From: a virus
Direction: 5' to 3' (one strand)
Virus record (IMG/VR): IMGVR_UViG_3300027708_000108
Coordinates: 1-48,722 of that record
DNA length: 48,722 nt
Part shown: piece after piece, positions 1-9,526 of the stretch
Layout: each line of letters starts with the position of its first letter
Numbering within the stretch: position 1 is the stretch's first letter
Position numbers and translations under genes: made by a program
The notes under the pieces: model-generated
Seen by the model: the letters and a program-made list of their open reading frames with translations, nothing else
Databases searched by the model: none
Told to the model about the DNA's origin: nothing

Positions 1-5
1 ACACG

Positions 6-3000
6 ATGAAGCGGTACATCTACGGTGAGTACTGGGAAGGGTCGCTGGAGGATAAGGTCAACAGCGCAGAGAACCAGCGATACGGAGGTTTGCAGGCCAG
101 CGGCAAGACGTTCACGCGGGGCTACTCTGGTTCGGTGAACGGTCGGCGAGCAGATGTCTACTTCCCCGACTACAGCAGTTTGAGCGTGTGGTTTTGCACA
201 GGTGTCTACTCAAGCAACTTGGCGCATTGGACACGGGCCGATGTCAGCGTGACACAGGAAACAGTCAACGGCATCACCGCGAAATACCTTCGCATTCGTC
301 TCAAGCCATCTGCTCGAGCAAAGACGGTCAAGAGTCTGGGCGGTGCGGCCCTTGCCACGCGGCTGGAGAATTATGACGAGTTCCCCAACGCCATCGCTCC
401 GGAGATTCGCATTCCCCTCACGGAATGCCCAGAGTCGTGGGTCATCACCGACACTCAATGCCGGCCCACCAGCGCAAAGGAAGCCAAGACAAATCATCTT
501 GAGTGGTGGTCGCCAAGCACTCAGGTTAGCCGGCCGATCGTTGGCATCACGCCAGACGGCTCGGCTGCAACGGCAAATTCCATCACGATCACAGACCCCG
601 GCTCTGGATGGCAGAAGGATGCCCTGTTTGCAATCCGCATCTACCAGGCCAACCCGTATACCCAGCACGTTGCCTACAACACCTCGGCCGCCAGGAACAC
701 GGTGAAGATGGGCCACGCGGCCTACGATCCGAACGGCCGCTTTGTCGAATTCCGGTTGAGGGCAGACACGCCCGACCAGCTCACACCACACGGCCCGCCG
801 AACACGCTGATCACGCCCGTCCAAGTCACGATTCCTGGTGACGGCTACTCCACCAATCAGACGGCATATCTGACGCTATACAAGCGTGGCCTCACCCAGA
901 CTGCCAGCCAAGCCGTTGTGGCCCAGACCATAACGTGGACTGCATCAACGCTTCAGACGCTATCTGCAACCTCGCAAGGGCAGATCTCACAAGTTGTCAT
1001 CCGCAACAAGGGGCGCAACTACTTCTCGCCTCCGACCGTAGAAGTTCGCGGCGGTGGGCAGGGGTACGGGTTGGCCGTAGAGCCGGTCGTTGAGAACGGT
1101 CGAATTGAGTCGTGCCGCATCACAGATCCTGGCGTGGGGTACACGACTGTTCCCGAGCTGTTCACCTCTGCCACGGCGGCCCAGCTCACGCCCGTCATGC
1201 GGCCGGCCATGCGTGGCAAATACCGCTGCGCCTACCGATTTGCAGACTTGTCAGAGACAGTCATCAAAACGATCACCGTCACTCGCGCCGAGTCTTCGAC
1301 CACGTTGACGCTATCGGATGTGAAGGGCGTCGAGCCGGGAATGGTTCTCGACTCCAGCTCGCTGCCGTTTAGGGCAAGGATCAAAAGCGTCACCAACAAC
1401 CAAGTCGAGATCAACCAAGAGATTACAGCCCTAGCACAGGGGCAGACGGCAACCGCGATTGTCAGAGACATGACGAAACCGATCGCCTACAGCGACCTGT
1501 CGCCAATCACTGACGTTGACGCGGGGCCGAATGACGAGCGATCCCACTGTGCCAAAATGGTGTGGTCGCTCCCAGGCGTGACTCCACCCGCCAGGGCCGA
1601 TATGGTTGAGCTGTGGCGAACCAGTGCCGAGCAGTCGCTGGTCTACTACCGCCTTGAGGCCTACGGAATTCCGGCTCCGAGCGGCGTCCAGATCGTTGGC
1701 ACCGACACGCTCACCGACGAGGGGCTGTTCGATCCCGAGCGGGCTAATTACGCCGCTATGCCCATCGTATTACCGAACGGTAGCGTGAATGCCTATCGAT
1801 TCGGCAAGCCTCGCAGTGACATGTCAGTTGCCGTAGCGTTCCAAGACCGGCTGTGGATGGCGGTGTCTACCAGCGGCGAAGGTGCGAACACTCTGTACTA
1901 CAGCGAGTTCGATGAATTTGAGTCGATGCCGGATGTCAACGAGCTGCCCATTCAAAACAACCAGAAGTCTACGGATGTTCTGACGGCTCTCGTCCCGTTC
2001 GGATCCCTCCTGCTCGCGATGCAGAACACGCACACCTACGCTCTCGCTTACAACACGGATCCGGCGATCGACGCTTCGATCCAGATGATGTCGCACCGCG
2101 GGTGCCTACACCAGCGATGTTGGGATATCCACGAAAATATTCTCTATGCCGCGGATGAGTCTGGCATTTACGCCATGTCTCGCAACGGTGAAGTCGCAGA
2201 CATCAGCACCCCTATTCGCGACTTCTTCGTGAGCGAGCTGCTAGACTTCAGCAAGCGAGAGACATTCTTCCTGCAATCCGATCCGCGGACTCACATCCTC
2301 AGATTCTTCTGCTGCCTCAAGTCCAATCCCACTGACACCCCGTCGATGGCCATGTGCTTCGACATCCAGGCGAAGTCGTGGTGGACTGAAAGCTATCCCA
2401 ACAGCATGACGGCCGCCTGCACCGGCCGCCCTGGTGACGCCCGCATCAACACGATTCTGCTCGGGGCGGTCGATGGCAACCTCTATGAGATCGCCGGCAA
2501 CAGCGACCACGCCAACGATTGCATCACCGACTGCTTTGTCGAGGAGGGTGGGACGGGTTACCGAGAGGCTCCCAAGATCACGGTGCCAGCCTGCGACGGT
2601 GCGATTGTGCAGGGCGTTGTCAGCGAGGGACGGCTCGTTGATGTGATCATCCAGAACCCAGGCTGGAACGCACAGGGCGGCATCACGCTAACCACCGAGG
2701 CCGGCGAGCCTTTGGCCACGAAAAGCTCCATCCCAGCAAATGACGGCTTGCTCCTGTCTGGGGTGGAGTACTATCCGCTCAAGCTAGAGATCGGGGAGCC
2801 GGAGCCTGGTGGCGTCCAGGCGGTGGCCTACGCGAACTTCTCGGTGACGCCGCGGGTCGCGCGCGGCTGCACCGTTTCGCTTGGGGAATCATTCGTTCGG
2901 CTTGACCCAGCTCGCACGGCCCAGCTCGAGGCCAGTGCCAACCCGCCTCTCTGCACCCAAGATGGCGGCACCTTGCTAACCCTCGACAGTCGCCCCATCA

Positions 3001-3725
3001 CCACCGAGGCGCCGCCCGTAGAGATCGGGATGGAGGCTATTGGCGACTTCATCCCATTGAATGCTTTCGTATCAAAGATCGTGGGGCGCGACGTTTACCT
3101 TGAGCATCCGGACGGCACGGCAGTGTCGATCCTATTTGGCGATGCCAGGACGAACCAAACCGGAACCTCAACGGACTACCTAGAGCTTGGCGGCTCCTCA
3201 ATGGATGTCACCTTCCGCAAGCCGTACCGCACCCACATCCCGTTCCGGATGGCTACCGGCTTCATGCAGTTGATCAATGAGGAGAACGTCAAAGGCGGCG
3301 GCCAGCTCGTTGATCGGTCTGTCACGATTGTCTATACGCCTACCGAGGGCGACAAAACAGTTGAGCTGATTGAGCGATTCAACGGCCGCGAGGACATGCG
3401 GCCGAATATCGCACGACGCGATTATGGCGGCCCTGGTGGATTCATCCACCGCCAAGACAGTGCCAGCACGGCACTCAACACCAGCCGCTACGCCTCGTCC
3501 CTTGGTTTCTCAACAGGGGTGGCCAAGGCCAAATTTGCCAGCCAATCCCACTCCGACCTGACCGGCGAGGATCAGCATCTCCAGATTGAGCTGTACGCCC
3601 GCCCCGAGCAGGCCAGCCCGTGGCGACGAGAGAACTTCTGGGTGGTGGACGAGAACATTAAACCGGAACAGCCGTTTGTTCTGCACAGCCTAAACGTCAA
3701 CGGTGTGTTTGAAGATGCCGAATGA
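6..3725 (+). CDS. Large beta-rich tail protein (nozzle/propeller-like), possibly 5'-incomplete
   Basis: 1239 residues if the ATG at 6 is the start; the frame is open to the window edge, so the true start could lie upstream. Around residues 610-720 a segment beginning FQDRLWMAV and continuing with TLYYSEFDEFESM resembles the propeller region of podovirus tail nozzle (T7 gp12-like) proteins. Gly-rich repeats of the type I.DPG.GY..PP occur near residues 195-210, 275-290, 340-390 and 840-880, as in many phage tail proteins. It begins the virion block and overlaps the next gene by 11 nt. A tail role is likely; nozzle identity is an inference from sequence pattern and length, since it is longer than T7 gp12. 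Confidence 0.65.
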   Translation: MKRYIYGEYWEGSLEDKVNSAENQRYGGLQASGKTFTRGYSGSVNGRRADVYFPDYSSLSVWFCTGVYSSNLAHWTRADVSVTQETVNGITAKYLRIRLKPSARAKTVKSLGGAALATRLENYDEFPNAIAPEIRIPLTECPESWVITDTQCRPTSAKEAKTNHLEWWSPSTQVSRPIVGITPDGSAATANSITITDPGSGWQKDALFAIRIYQANPYTQHVAYNTSAARNTVKMGHAAYDPNGRFVEFRLRADTPDQLTPHGPPNTLITPVQVTIPGDGYSTNQTAYLTLYKRGLTQTASQAVVAQTITWTASTLQTLSATSQGQISQVVIRNKGRNYFSPPTVEVRGGGQGYGLAVEPVVENGRIESCRITDPGVGYTTVPELFTSATAAQLTPVMRPAMRGKYRCAYRFADLSETVIKTITVTRAESSTTLTLSDVKGVEPGMVLDSSSLPFRARIKSVTNNQVEINQEITALAQGQTATAIVRDMTKPIAYSDLSPITDVDAGPNDERSHCAKMVWSLPGVTPPARADMVELWRTSAEQSLVYYRLEAYGIPAPSGVQIVGTDTLTDEGLFDPERANYAAMPIVLPNGSVNAYRFGKPRSDMSVAVAFQDRLWMAVSTSGEGANTLYYSEFDEFESMPDVNELPIQNNQKSTDVLTALVPFGSLLLAMQNTHTYALAYNTDPAIDASIQMMSHRGCLHQRCWDIHENILYAADESGIYAMSRNGEVADISTPIRDFFVSELLDFSKRETFFLQSDPRTHILRFFCCLKSNPTDTPSMAMCFDIQAKSWWTESYPNSMTAACTGRPGDARINTILLGAVDGNLYEIAGNSDHANDCITDCFVEEGGTGYREAPKITVPACDGAIVQGVVSEGRLVDVIIQNPGWNAQGGITLTTEAGEPLATKSSIPANDGLLLSGVEYYPLKLEIGEPEPGGVQAVAYANFSVTPRVARGCTVSLGESFVRLDPARTAQLEASANPPLCTQDGGTLLTLDSRPITTEAPPVEIGMEAIGDFIPLNAFVSKIVGRDVYLEHPDGTAVSILFGDARTNQTGTSTDYLELGGSSMDVTFRKPYRTHIPFRMATGFMQLINEENVKGGGQLVDRSVTIVYTPTEGDKTVELIERFNGREDMRPNIARRDYGGPGGFIHRQDSASTALNTSRYASSLGFSTGVAKAKFASQSHSDLTGEDQHLQIELYARPEQASPWRRENFWVVDENIKPEQPFVLHSLNVNGVFEDAE

Positions 3726-4392
3726 GCTAGAGAACAGCTTGATTGTAGGTGGTCTTTCGCCGGCCGCGGCCAAAGTCATCAGCAACGCCATCTCCAACGT
3801 GGCAACCGGCCGAACCAATATCGGACGGCAGCTCGCGGACGCCACCCCATCGCAATCCATGCGACTGATCGACAGTGACACTAGGCGGTATGTCCTGACG
3901 AATCTCGACTACCCCACGCCTCCGCAGCGTTCCGGCGGCCCGACACTGCCGAAAACCACCAAGCATCCATACGAGGGAAGCCAGCCGGCATCCGCGAACC
4001 CAACGCTCAATACCCCAGGCGTAAAGGGCGGATCGTTCGTGGCCGTGGCCAGCGGGGCAGAGAACGAGGTCGCTCAAGCCGAAGTATCGCTCAACGTCAC
4101 CAAGCGTGGGGGTGCGCATGCTCGGCTAAACGAATCCACAGGTGCCGTGGAGTCTGTGCCGATTTCGGTGGAATTTGAACCAAAAGGAATAATGGAGGCT
4201 GACGTTATTGAGGAGGAAGGCAGGACTGTCATCAAGATCCGAATCATCAGTTCTGGCCTACGGCAGCTCCTCAACCGGCGTTTTGCTGCGACCACATCGA
4301 TATACACACCCGCTGCCCCTGGTTATTCCACGTTGAATGTCGAAGGAAAAGCAGTGGCGTCAGGCGGCTCGTTCGTGTTGATACCCGAGTGA
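3715..4392 (+). CDS. Unknown virion-block protein
   Basis: 225 residues from the ATG at 3715, which overlaps the end of the tail gene by 11 nt; a GTG at 3703 in the same frame is a less likely alternative. No family is recognised. The N-terminal third is Ala/Ser/Thr-rich and low in complexity. The part after residue 110 alternates hydrophobic and polar residues (for example VPISVEFEPKGIMEADVIEE), suggesting a beta-rich domain. It lies between the tail protein and several small virion genes on the same strand, so a structural or tail-accessory role is plausible. Confidence 0.55.
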   Translation: MPNELENSLIVGGLSPAAAKVISNAISNVATGRTNIGRQLADATPSQSMRLIDSDTRRYVLTNLDYPTPPQRSGGPTLPKTTKHPYEGSQPASANPTLNTPGVKGGSFVAVASGAENEVAQAEVSLNVTKRGGAHARLNESTGAVESVPISVEFEPKGIMEADVIEEEGRTVIKIRIISSGLRQLLNRRFAATTSIYTPAAPGYSTLNVEGKAVASGGSFVLIPE

Positions 4393-4406
4393 GGCTGGGA
4401 TAGCAC

Positions 4407-4937
4407 ATGAAACCAGTACCAGAGCGACCACCTCCGATAGGGCGTGCGCCGGTAGCCGGCTACGATAGCCGCCGGTTTCCTGTCGTTGGCCCGATGGAGC
4501 CGAAGGGTTTCTATCGCTCACATATCTCCACTGCCGAGCCTCTCGGGCAATCGGTGCGCGACACCATTGCCGCAGTGAAGACGCCGCGCCTGCAAGACAT
4601 TCGACTGATCAATTCTGCTGGTAACAACTCCCGAGTGGGTCTGGCAGAGGCCACCGCCAAAACCAGCAGCAATGCTCTGCGGCGATCGGCCGACGAGTTC
4701 AACACGAAGTACCGGACGCAAGCCGAGCAAGCCCGATCGCAGGACATTCTTTCGCAGAGGCAGAACACCCAAGACCAGTTCCGCATGGACTCCGGTCTAG
4801 CCACGTTCAACTTCGACACGCTCACCCGATTCACCCAGGGCGTTGAGGACATCTACGCCCGCGGCAAGCGAGCCAGGTCTGCTGCCCAAGCACAGATCAC
4901 TGCATCCTTCATGCGGATGCTCGGAGGGCTGTTCTGA
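4407..4937 (+). CDS. Unknown helical virion-block protein
   Basis: 176 residues, no recognised family. A Pro-rich start is followed by a long helical stretch rich in Arg, Gln and Ala (residues about 75-165), ending in the short hydrophobic tail SFMRMLGGLF. Small, Gln/Ala-rich helical proteins in this position of podovirus-like genomes are often internal virion or tail-accessory proteins, but nothing specific is visible. It is closely followed by the next gene (1 nt gap), consistent with one transcript. Confidence 0.55.
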   Translation: MKPVPERPPPIGRAPVAGYDSRRFPVVGPMEPKGFYRSHISTAEPLGQSVRDTIAAVKTPRLQDIRLINSAGNNSRVGLAEATAKTSSNALRRSADEFNTKYRTQAEQARSQDILSQRQNTQDQFRMDSGLATFNFDTLTRFTQGVEDIYARGKRARSAAQAQITASFMRMLGGLF

Positions 4938-4938
4938 C

Positions 4939-5451
4939 ATGTTTGCCCAATCCGGCGCCGGTTTTCTCCCGTCGCAGTTCCAAACCCAGAAGAACTACGC
5001 AACCACGCTCTCTGGGCCAATCAAGCCCGACCAGGAGCTGGCACGCACCAATCGCAACGAGTCGATGGCGAAGGCTGCTTTCGGCGGCGACATGCGGCAG
5101 TTCAACCAGCAGGCCGGAAAGGGAGTCGAAGCTGGATCGAAGATGTCGGCTTTTCGAGCTGGCCTGCTTGCTGACTCCGAGGCGGGTAAGGCCTACGCCC
5201 AAGCCCAGCAAGACAAGCTGAACATGTACGCCGATCAGAAGGCGCCCGAGCTGGCCTTCCAAGAGAAGCTTGCCGGTGAACAGGGTTGGCTGCGGGAACT
5301 ACTGATCGACAAGAAGGACGTGCAGAACCGCGAGCGGATGGCCTCCTACAAGCGGAAGGCCGACGTTGACCTACAGAAATACGATCGCACCATGCTGGAC
5401 GCCCAGCAGAGTTGGGAAAACGAAGCCACTATCGTCAGCTCTTTGTTCTAG
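4939..5451 (+). CDS. Unknown helical protein, possible internal virion protein
   Basis: 170 residues from the ATG at 4939, preferred over an upstream in-frame start because GGAGG lies about 11 nt before it and the extension would overlap the previous gene. Composition is rich in Ala, Gln, Lys and Glu with an expected long coiled or helical region (residues 35-160). No transmembrane segment or known motif. Similar in style to the preceding gene; the two could be partners, but there is no clear sequence match between them. Confidence 0.55.
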   Translation: MFAQSGAGFLPSQFQTQKNYATTLSGPIKPDQELARTNRNESMAKAAFGGDMRQFNQQAGKGVEAGSKMSAFRAGLLADSEAGKAYAQAQQDKLNMYADQKAPELAFQEKLAGEQGWLRELLIDKKDVQNRERMASYKRKADVDLQKYDRTMLDAQQSWENEATIVSSLF

Positions 5452-5461
5452 GAGACATCAG

Positions 5462-5797
5462 ATGGAATGGAATATTGACTTGGCCGATCTGAAGGAATCC
5501 GCAGTTCGGCGGATGCTGCGCGAGGCCATCACCACCCACAAGAACAGCTCGCTACCCATGCACAAGCGTGGCAAGAAACAGGACGAGCTGGAGGTCGAGG
5601 ATCACAACGCCGACTCCGAAGACGAGGAGAACGAGAAGCTGACCGAGCTGGCTTCGGAAAAGGGTGAGCCGGCCGAAATCCCCATGACCAACGAAGACAT
5701 CTCGGAAGAGGCCGGCGAAAAGCTCATGCCTCCGAAGAAGATGGCGGCCAAGTCTGTGGTCAAGACGAAGCTAGGCAAACCGTACACCCCATCGTGA
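5462..5797 (+). CDS. Small acidic protein, unknown
   Basis: 111 residues from the ATG at 5462, preceded by TAGGAGA at a good distance. The middle is strongly acidic (Asp/Glu runs at about residues 45-60) and the last 25 residues are basic (Lys-rich), giving a charge-segregated and probably disordered protein. It ends overlapping the GTG of the next gene. Scaffold-like or DNA-handling roles can be imagined, but no homology is recognised. Confidence 0.5.
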   Translation: MEWNIDLADLKESAVRRMLREAITTHKNSSLPMHKRGKKQDELEVEDHNADSEDEENEKLTELASEKGEPAEIPMTNEDISEEAGEKLMPPKKMAAKSVVKTKLGKPYTPS

Positions 5798-6393
5798 GGC
5801 CAGTGATGCTCCCTCCCCGCAACCCGAATATGCCGACGCCGGATCTGGAGCAGCAGCTCCTCGAGGATCCGCCGGCCGACATGATCCCGGCCCGCAACGC
5901 CAGGGAGGTGCAGGCAATCACGGAAGAGCTGCTCATGCGGATGCAGACCGCCTCCCCCGAGGAGAAGGCCCAGATTGCCGAGCTGCTCGCGCGGGTGAAT
6001 TCCGAGGCCGATCCCGGCAAGCCTGGTGCCGATGCCACCATGACCCAGCCATTCATGGACGCCCTCATGCAGCTCCCTCCGGAGTCGCGTGACGAGTACA
6101 TGCAGATGGCCGGCGGCCTGCCCATGTTGATGGGACAGGAGGATGATGGCTCTCGGTATGAGCCTGTCTCCTCGGGCATGCCGAACGAGATGCCACAGCC
6201 GCTGCCAGATGGCGCTCCCGTCAGCGGCCAGCCAGACACCGTTCCCAGTTACATGGTTCGCCAGCAGGACGTTCCGATGGGCGGCCGGCAGCAGGGCGTG
6301 GATCTCATGGCCCTCATGGGTGGCGGGAATATGCCGCAACAGCCCATGAACATGGGGAGCGGGCAGCGTGTCCTTGGTTCTCTAATGGGATAG
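5794..6393 (+). CDS. Met/Pro/Gln-rich protein, unknown
   Basis: 199 residues from GTG 5794, which overlaps the previous stop (GTGA); the ATG at 5806 is an alternative start. Residues 40-75 look helical (EELLMRMQTASPEEKAQIAE); the rest is rich in Met, Pro, Gly and Gln and probably disordered, ending VLGSLMG. Similar Met/Pro/Gln composition recurs in the genes at 7859, 15181, 17060 and 22412, so these may be a functional group of small or linker-rich virion proteins. No family recognised. Confidence 0.5.
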   Translation: MRPVMLPPRNPNMPTPDLEQQLLEDPPADMIPARNAREVQAITEELLMRMQTASPEEKAQIAELLARVNSEADPGKPGADATMTQPFMDALMQLPPESRDEYMQMAGGLPMLMGQEDDGSRYEPVSSGMPNEMPQPLPDGAPVSGQPDTVPSYMVRQQDVPMGGRQQGVDLMALMGGGNMPQQPMNMGSGQRVLGSLMG

Positions 6394-6401
6394 GAGTTTT
6401 T

Positions 6402-7859
6402 GTGGCACAGACCAAAGCTGTACAGAACGCTGCCGAGGCCTCGGGCCAAGCTCAACGGGCCACCAAGAAGGCCGGAAGGGCTAGCAAGCCCAAGGGCGAG
6501 TTTGAGATTCCAAAAACCGAAGCTGAATGGATGCAGCTTGCCGACTCGCTCAACCTCGACAGTGTCGCCACGAAGCAGCTCTACAACGATCTGATTCCAG
6601 AGATTCAAGCTGCGGGATATCCCAACGCACGGATCAAAGGGATCTTGCAGGCGGAAGATCCGCACATGGCCGCCAGGGCATTCATTGCCGATGAGCGAGC
6701 TGCTCTCAGTGAGGCTCTCAGCAAGTCGAACTTCGGGTACAAGCCCGAGCAGATCAATGCCATGAATCTGCGCGACTTGAAGAACACGGTCGATGACGCC
6801 GTGACGAAGAAGAATGGCCGGCCAAGCGGGATCCGAGGCAAGGATCCGAACGCACCCACCACCGTCGAAACAAAGGTTCCAGACGAGAAGCAGACCGCTA
6901 GCACCAAGACCGAGCTGGCGGCCACGCCAGCCAAGGAAGCCGCTCCCGCAGGCCAGCAGAAGATGACGCCGTTTGAGCGTTACTTGGCTAACAACCAATT
7001 CTCTCAAGATTCGACCGCGGCCCCACAAGGCTCGTTCCGAACTGAAGTGGTTGGCCCCCAGGGTGATTTCCGTGCGACCTCAAACCCAGGCGGCGGGATC
7101 ACCAAACCGTTCATGGCTGACGTTGGCCCAGCGGCGCCAAAGACAGAGTCGCTGGCTGCGATTACTGACGCGATTCAAGGCATCAAGCCAAAGAAAGCCG
7201 CAGCGGAAAAGCCGGCCCCTAAGGTGCCGCTCCGTGACCAGCAGCTTGATTCTGCTCGCACCCAAGTCCAAATGGCGGATGTGGGCGAGCCGGCCGACCG
7301 GGGCAGTGGTGCGATCGTGGTTGGGCAAGACTTCCGCCCAGGCCAGACTGTTGGCGTTGCCGACGCTACTCCAGCTCGAGGTGGTGCGGCCAGCCCAGGC
7401 GTACAGCCTGCTCCTGCTCCAGAGGTTTCCGTTACTCAGCCCGATGTTCCGAAGGGGCCGTCGATCATGGAAACCGATCCGCTTCTGCGGGCCGGATCCG
7501 CGACTGTCGGCGCCACTGGCTATGCAGCGAGGAAGGCATGGCCCACGCTCCTCGCTACTGGAGCAGGCCTGACTGCCTTGGGCTACGGCCTCGGGTTGTT
7601 TGGCGGCAACAAGCAGCAGCCGGCCGCCGGCCCGCAGCCCGCTGGGCCTGGTGGCGTACCAGCTCCCCAAGGCGGCTCGCGGATCATCATCCTGCCCAAG
7701 GATGTTCTGAACCAGATGGAGCAGAGGCCGATGCGGCAGCAGCCTCCGATGCCACCAGCTCCTCAAGCCGCGCCCCCGCAGGCGCCGCCACCGGCACGGC
7801 CGGCCGGCCCCGGCCAAACGACTGACATCATCCGCGCTCTCTCGGGGAGAATGGCGTGA
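6402..7859 (+). CDS. Putative internal virion protein with one membrane segment
   Basis: 485 residues; starts at GTG 6402 behind the strong site TAGGAG. Residues 35-120 form a helical domain (MQLADSLNLDSVATKQLYND) of unknown type, followed by a long Ala/Pro/Lys/Thr-rich linker. A hydrophobic segment at about 380-400 (LLATGAGLTALGYGLGLFGG) could span a membrane, then a Pro/Gln-rich tail ends in TTDIIRALSGRMA. The DIIR motif recurs at the N-termini of three small proteins at 21.2-22.4 kb. A role in genome ejection would fit a membrane-seeking internal protein, but this is inference. Confidence 0.5.
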   Translation: MAQTKAVQNAAEASGQAQRATKKAGRASKPKGEFEIPKTEAEWMQLADSLNLDSVATKQLYNDLIPEIQAAGYPNARIKGILQAEDPHMAARAFIADERAALSEALSKSNFGYKPEQINAMNLRDLKNTVDDAVTKKNGRPSGIRGKDPNAPTTVETKVPDEKQTASTKTELAATPAKEAAPAGQQKMTPFERYLANNQFSQDSTAAPQGSFRTEVVGPQGDFRATSNPGGGITKPFMADVGPAAPKTESLAAITDAIQGIKPKKAAAEKPAPKVPLRDQQLDSARTQVQMADVGEPADRGSGAIVVGQDFRPGQTVGVADATPARGGAASPGVQPAPAPEVSVTQPDVPKGPSIMETDPLLRAGSATVGATGYAARKAWPTLLATGAGLTALGYGLGLFGGNKQQPAAGPQPAGPGGVPAPQGGSRIIILPKDVLNQMEQRPMRQQPPMPPAPQAAPPQAPPPARPAGPGQTTDIIRALSGRMA

Positions 7860-8086
7860 TGGACTTGCCCTACACGAACCTTCCGGCTGACGGCCAGCAG
7901 ATCCCGTCTGGCGAATACCAAGGCCTGCCCGAGCCTCCCGGCGCCGAGGAGATGGGGCAGCAGCCCGAAGCTCCTCCTCTGCATGGGGTGGATCACAACA
8001 TGGCCATGCGGTGGGCAGCTCAGTATCTGATGCCGCATTTGTTTGGCAACGTCGAAGGCCAAGACGAACAGCAACGTCCCTACTAG
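7859..8086 (+). CDS. Small Pro/Gln-rich protein, unknown
   Basis: 75 residues from the ATG at 7859, which overlaps the previous stop codon (TGATG) and is therefore probably translated by coupling. Rich in Pro, Gln and Gly with a short helical stretch near residues 45-65 (AMRWAAQYLMPHLFG). No recognised domain. Followed after 9 nt by a tail-fibre gene. Confidence 0.45.
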   Translation: MDLPYTNLPADGQQIPSGEYQGLPEPPGAEEMGQQPEAPPLHGVDHNMAMRWAAQYLMPHLFGNVEGQDEQQRPY

Positions 8087-8095
8087 AGGTGAGCG

Positions 8096-9262
8096 ATGGC
8101 CGATCCCGTAAAGATTTCTGCACTGCCGGCTATCTCGTCCGTGCAGCCAAACGACATCATCCCGATCGTTGACTCTGCTTTGACCCAGACCAGCAAGGCA
8201 ACGGCCGCGCAGATCGCCGGCATCGGTGGCGGCCCCCCTGGTGACAACACGGTAACCAGCGCCAAGATTGCCAACGGTGCTGTGCTGGCGGCGAAGCTCG
8301 GCTTCACAGCAACCGACAAGATCGTGGGCCGCGCGTCCGCGGGGGCGGGTAACGGCGAGGAGATCACTTGCACCAGCTACGCTCGCGGCCTGCTTGCCAG
8401 CGCCGATGCCACGGCCGCACAGCAGTATCTCAACGCTCTTCAAAGCACGAACAACCCGACGTTCACGGGTCAGGTCAAGTTCGCTGACGGCACGGCCGAC
8501 GCCCCTTCAATCACGAACACCGGCAATACGAATACCGGCATCTTCTTCCCGCAGCAGAATTCTGTGGGTGTCGCTCTCGAAGGCCAAGAGTTTGTCCGGT
8601 TCCTGTCAGACGGCACCACGCTCTCTCGCACCTATACCAGCACGAATGCCTCAGTGTTGCTGCCGCAATACAGCGTTCGGTCGTGGGTTGTGCTGGACGG
8701 CACGGTTGGCAACACCTATGTGATCAACAACCAGCATCTCATCGCAGCTCGCTACGGCCTCCCTGGTCAGTCGCTCTACTATGACGCCGCAACAATTGCC
8801 CGTATCTCGGCCCTCGAGGTGGCCTACGGCAATTCTGTGATCTCCACCAGCACAACGGCCTATGACGGCCGCACCAACTACACCTCGCCTGGCGACAACA
8901 TCCACTATCGCTGGAACGGCGCTGCGTGGGTGTCCACAGGCTCGCCTGCACCAAACCCGTGGATCGGCAGCATCACGCTCAAATCGAGTGCCACCAACAC
9001 GGTGAAGAGTGGCGGCAACGTCACCTCAATCACGGACGTTCGCAACGTCAACAATGTCGTGGTGGCCGGCACATATCAGATCAACTTTGCTACGCCCATG
9101 CCCGACACTTCATACGCCGTGCTGATCACCAGCAAGCGGGGGAGCTGGGCCGATGGCGGCGATCAGACGGGTGCCAAGACCACCACCTCATGCATCGTCC
9201 AGCACGTTCAAAGCTCCACGGCCACCGACACATCCGAAATGAACGTCATCATCGTGAGGTAA
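8096..9262 (+). CDS. Tail fibre-type protein
   Basis: 388 residues. The N-terminus VKISALPAI...DIIPIVDSA matches the short attachment segment that opens many phage tail-fibre proteins. The body is rich in Thr, Ser, Asn, Ala and Gly with a repeated NTGNTNTGIFFPQQNSVGVA type segment, common in trimeric beta-helical fibres. The last ~110 residues form a different, probably globular tip. The start is supported by GAGGTGAG just upstream. It is followed by two small fibre-associated genes and a second larger fibre, making a host-adsorption module. Confidence 0.7.
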   Translation: MADPVKISALPAISSVQPNDIIPIVDSALTQTSKATAAQIAGIGGGPPGDNTVTSAKIANGAVLAAKLGFTATDKIVGRASAGAGNGEEITCTSYARGLLASADATAAQQYLNALQSTNNPTFTGQVKFADGTADAPSITNTGNTNTGIFFPQQNSVGVALEGQEFVRFLSDGTTLSRTYTSTNASVLLPQYSVRSWVVLDGTVGNTYVINNQHLIAARYGLPGQSLYYDAATIARISALEVAYGNSVISTSTTAYDGRTNYTSPGDNIHYRWNGAAWVSTGSPAPNPWIGSITLKSSATNTVKSGGNVTSITDVRNVNNVVVAGTYQINFATPMPDTSYAVLITSKRGSWADGGDQTGAKTTTSCIVQHVQSSTATDTSEMNVIIVR

Positions 9263-9266
9263 CCCT

Positions 9267-9524
9267 GTGACTCAATGCATCATCTATCCGAACGAAGGCA
9301 CCATTGCCATCATCCATCCCTGCCCGTGCGGACTGACGGTGTCAGAGATCGCCCGCAAAGATGTCCCGGCCGGCCTGCCGTATCTGATCATCAGCAGAAG
9401 CGATCTGCCCGAGGATCCCACCTACCGCACCGCCTGGACTGCCGACTTCACTGATCCTGACGGCCACGGAATCGGGCCGGATGCCTGGTTCGCGGAACAG
9501 GCCGAACAAAATAACGGAGGCTGA
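9267..9524 (+). CDS. Small fibre-associated phage protein
   Basis: 85 residues from a GTG start. The stretch IARKDVPAGLPYLIISRSDLP and the later AWTADFTDPDG resemble small proteins that lie directly after tail-fibre genes in many phages. Their role is not firmly established; fibre assembly or chaperone activity is often suggested. Position between two fibre genes and coupling to the next gene by a 2-nt gap support this. Confidence 0.55.
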   Translation: MTQCIIYPNEGTIAIIHPCPCGLTVSEIARKDVPAGLPYLIISRSDLPEDPTYRTAWTADFTDPDGHGIGPDAWFAEQAEQNNGG

Positions 9525-9526
9525 CG

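Noticed and set aside
210-824. 204-residue minus-strand frame opposite the tail gene
   Set aside because: Shadow of the large tail protein: Arg/Gly/Cys-rich, no start signal, no recognisable domain. The same reasoning applies to other long antisense frames such as 7080-8123 and 5602-6339.
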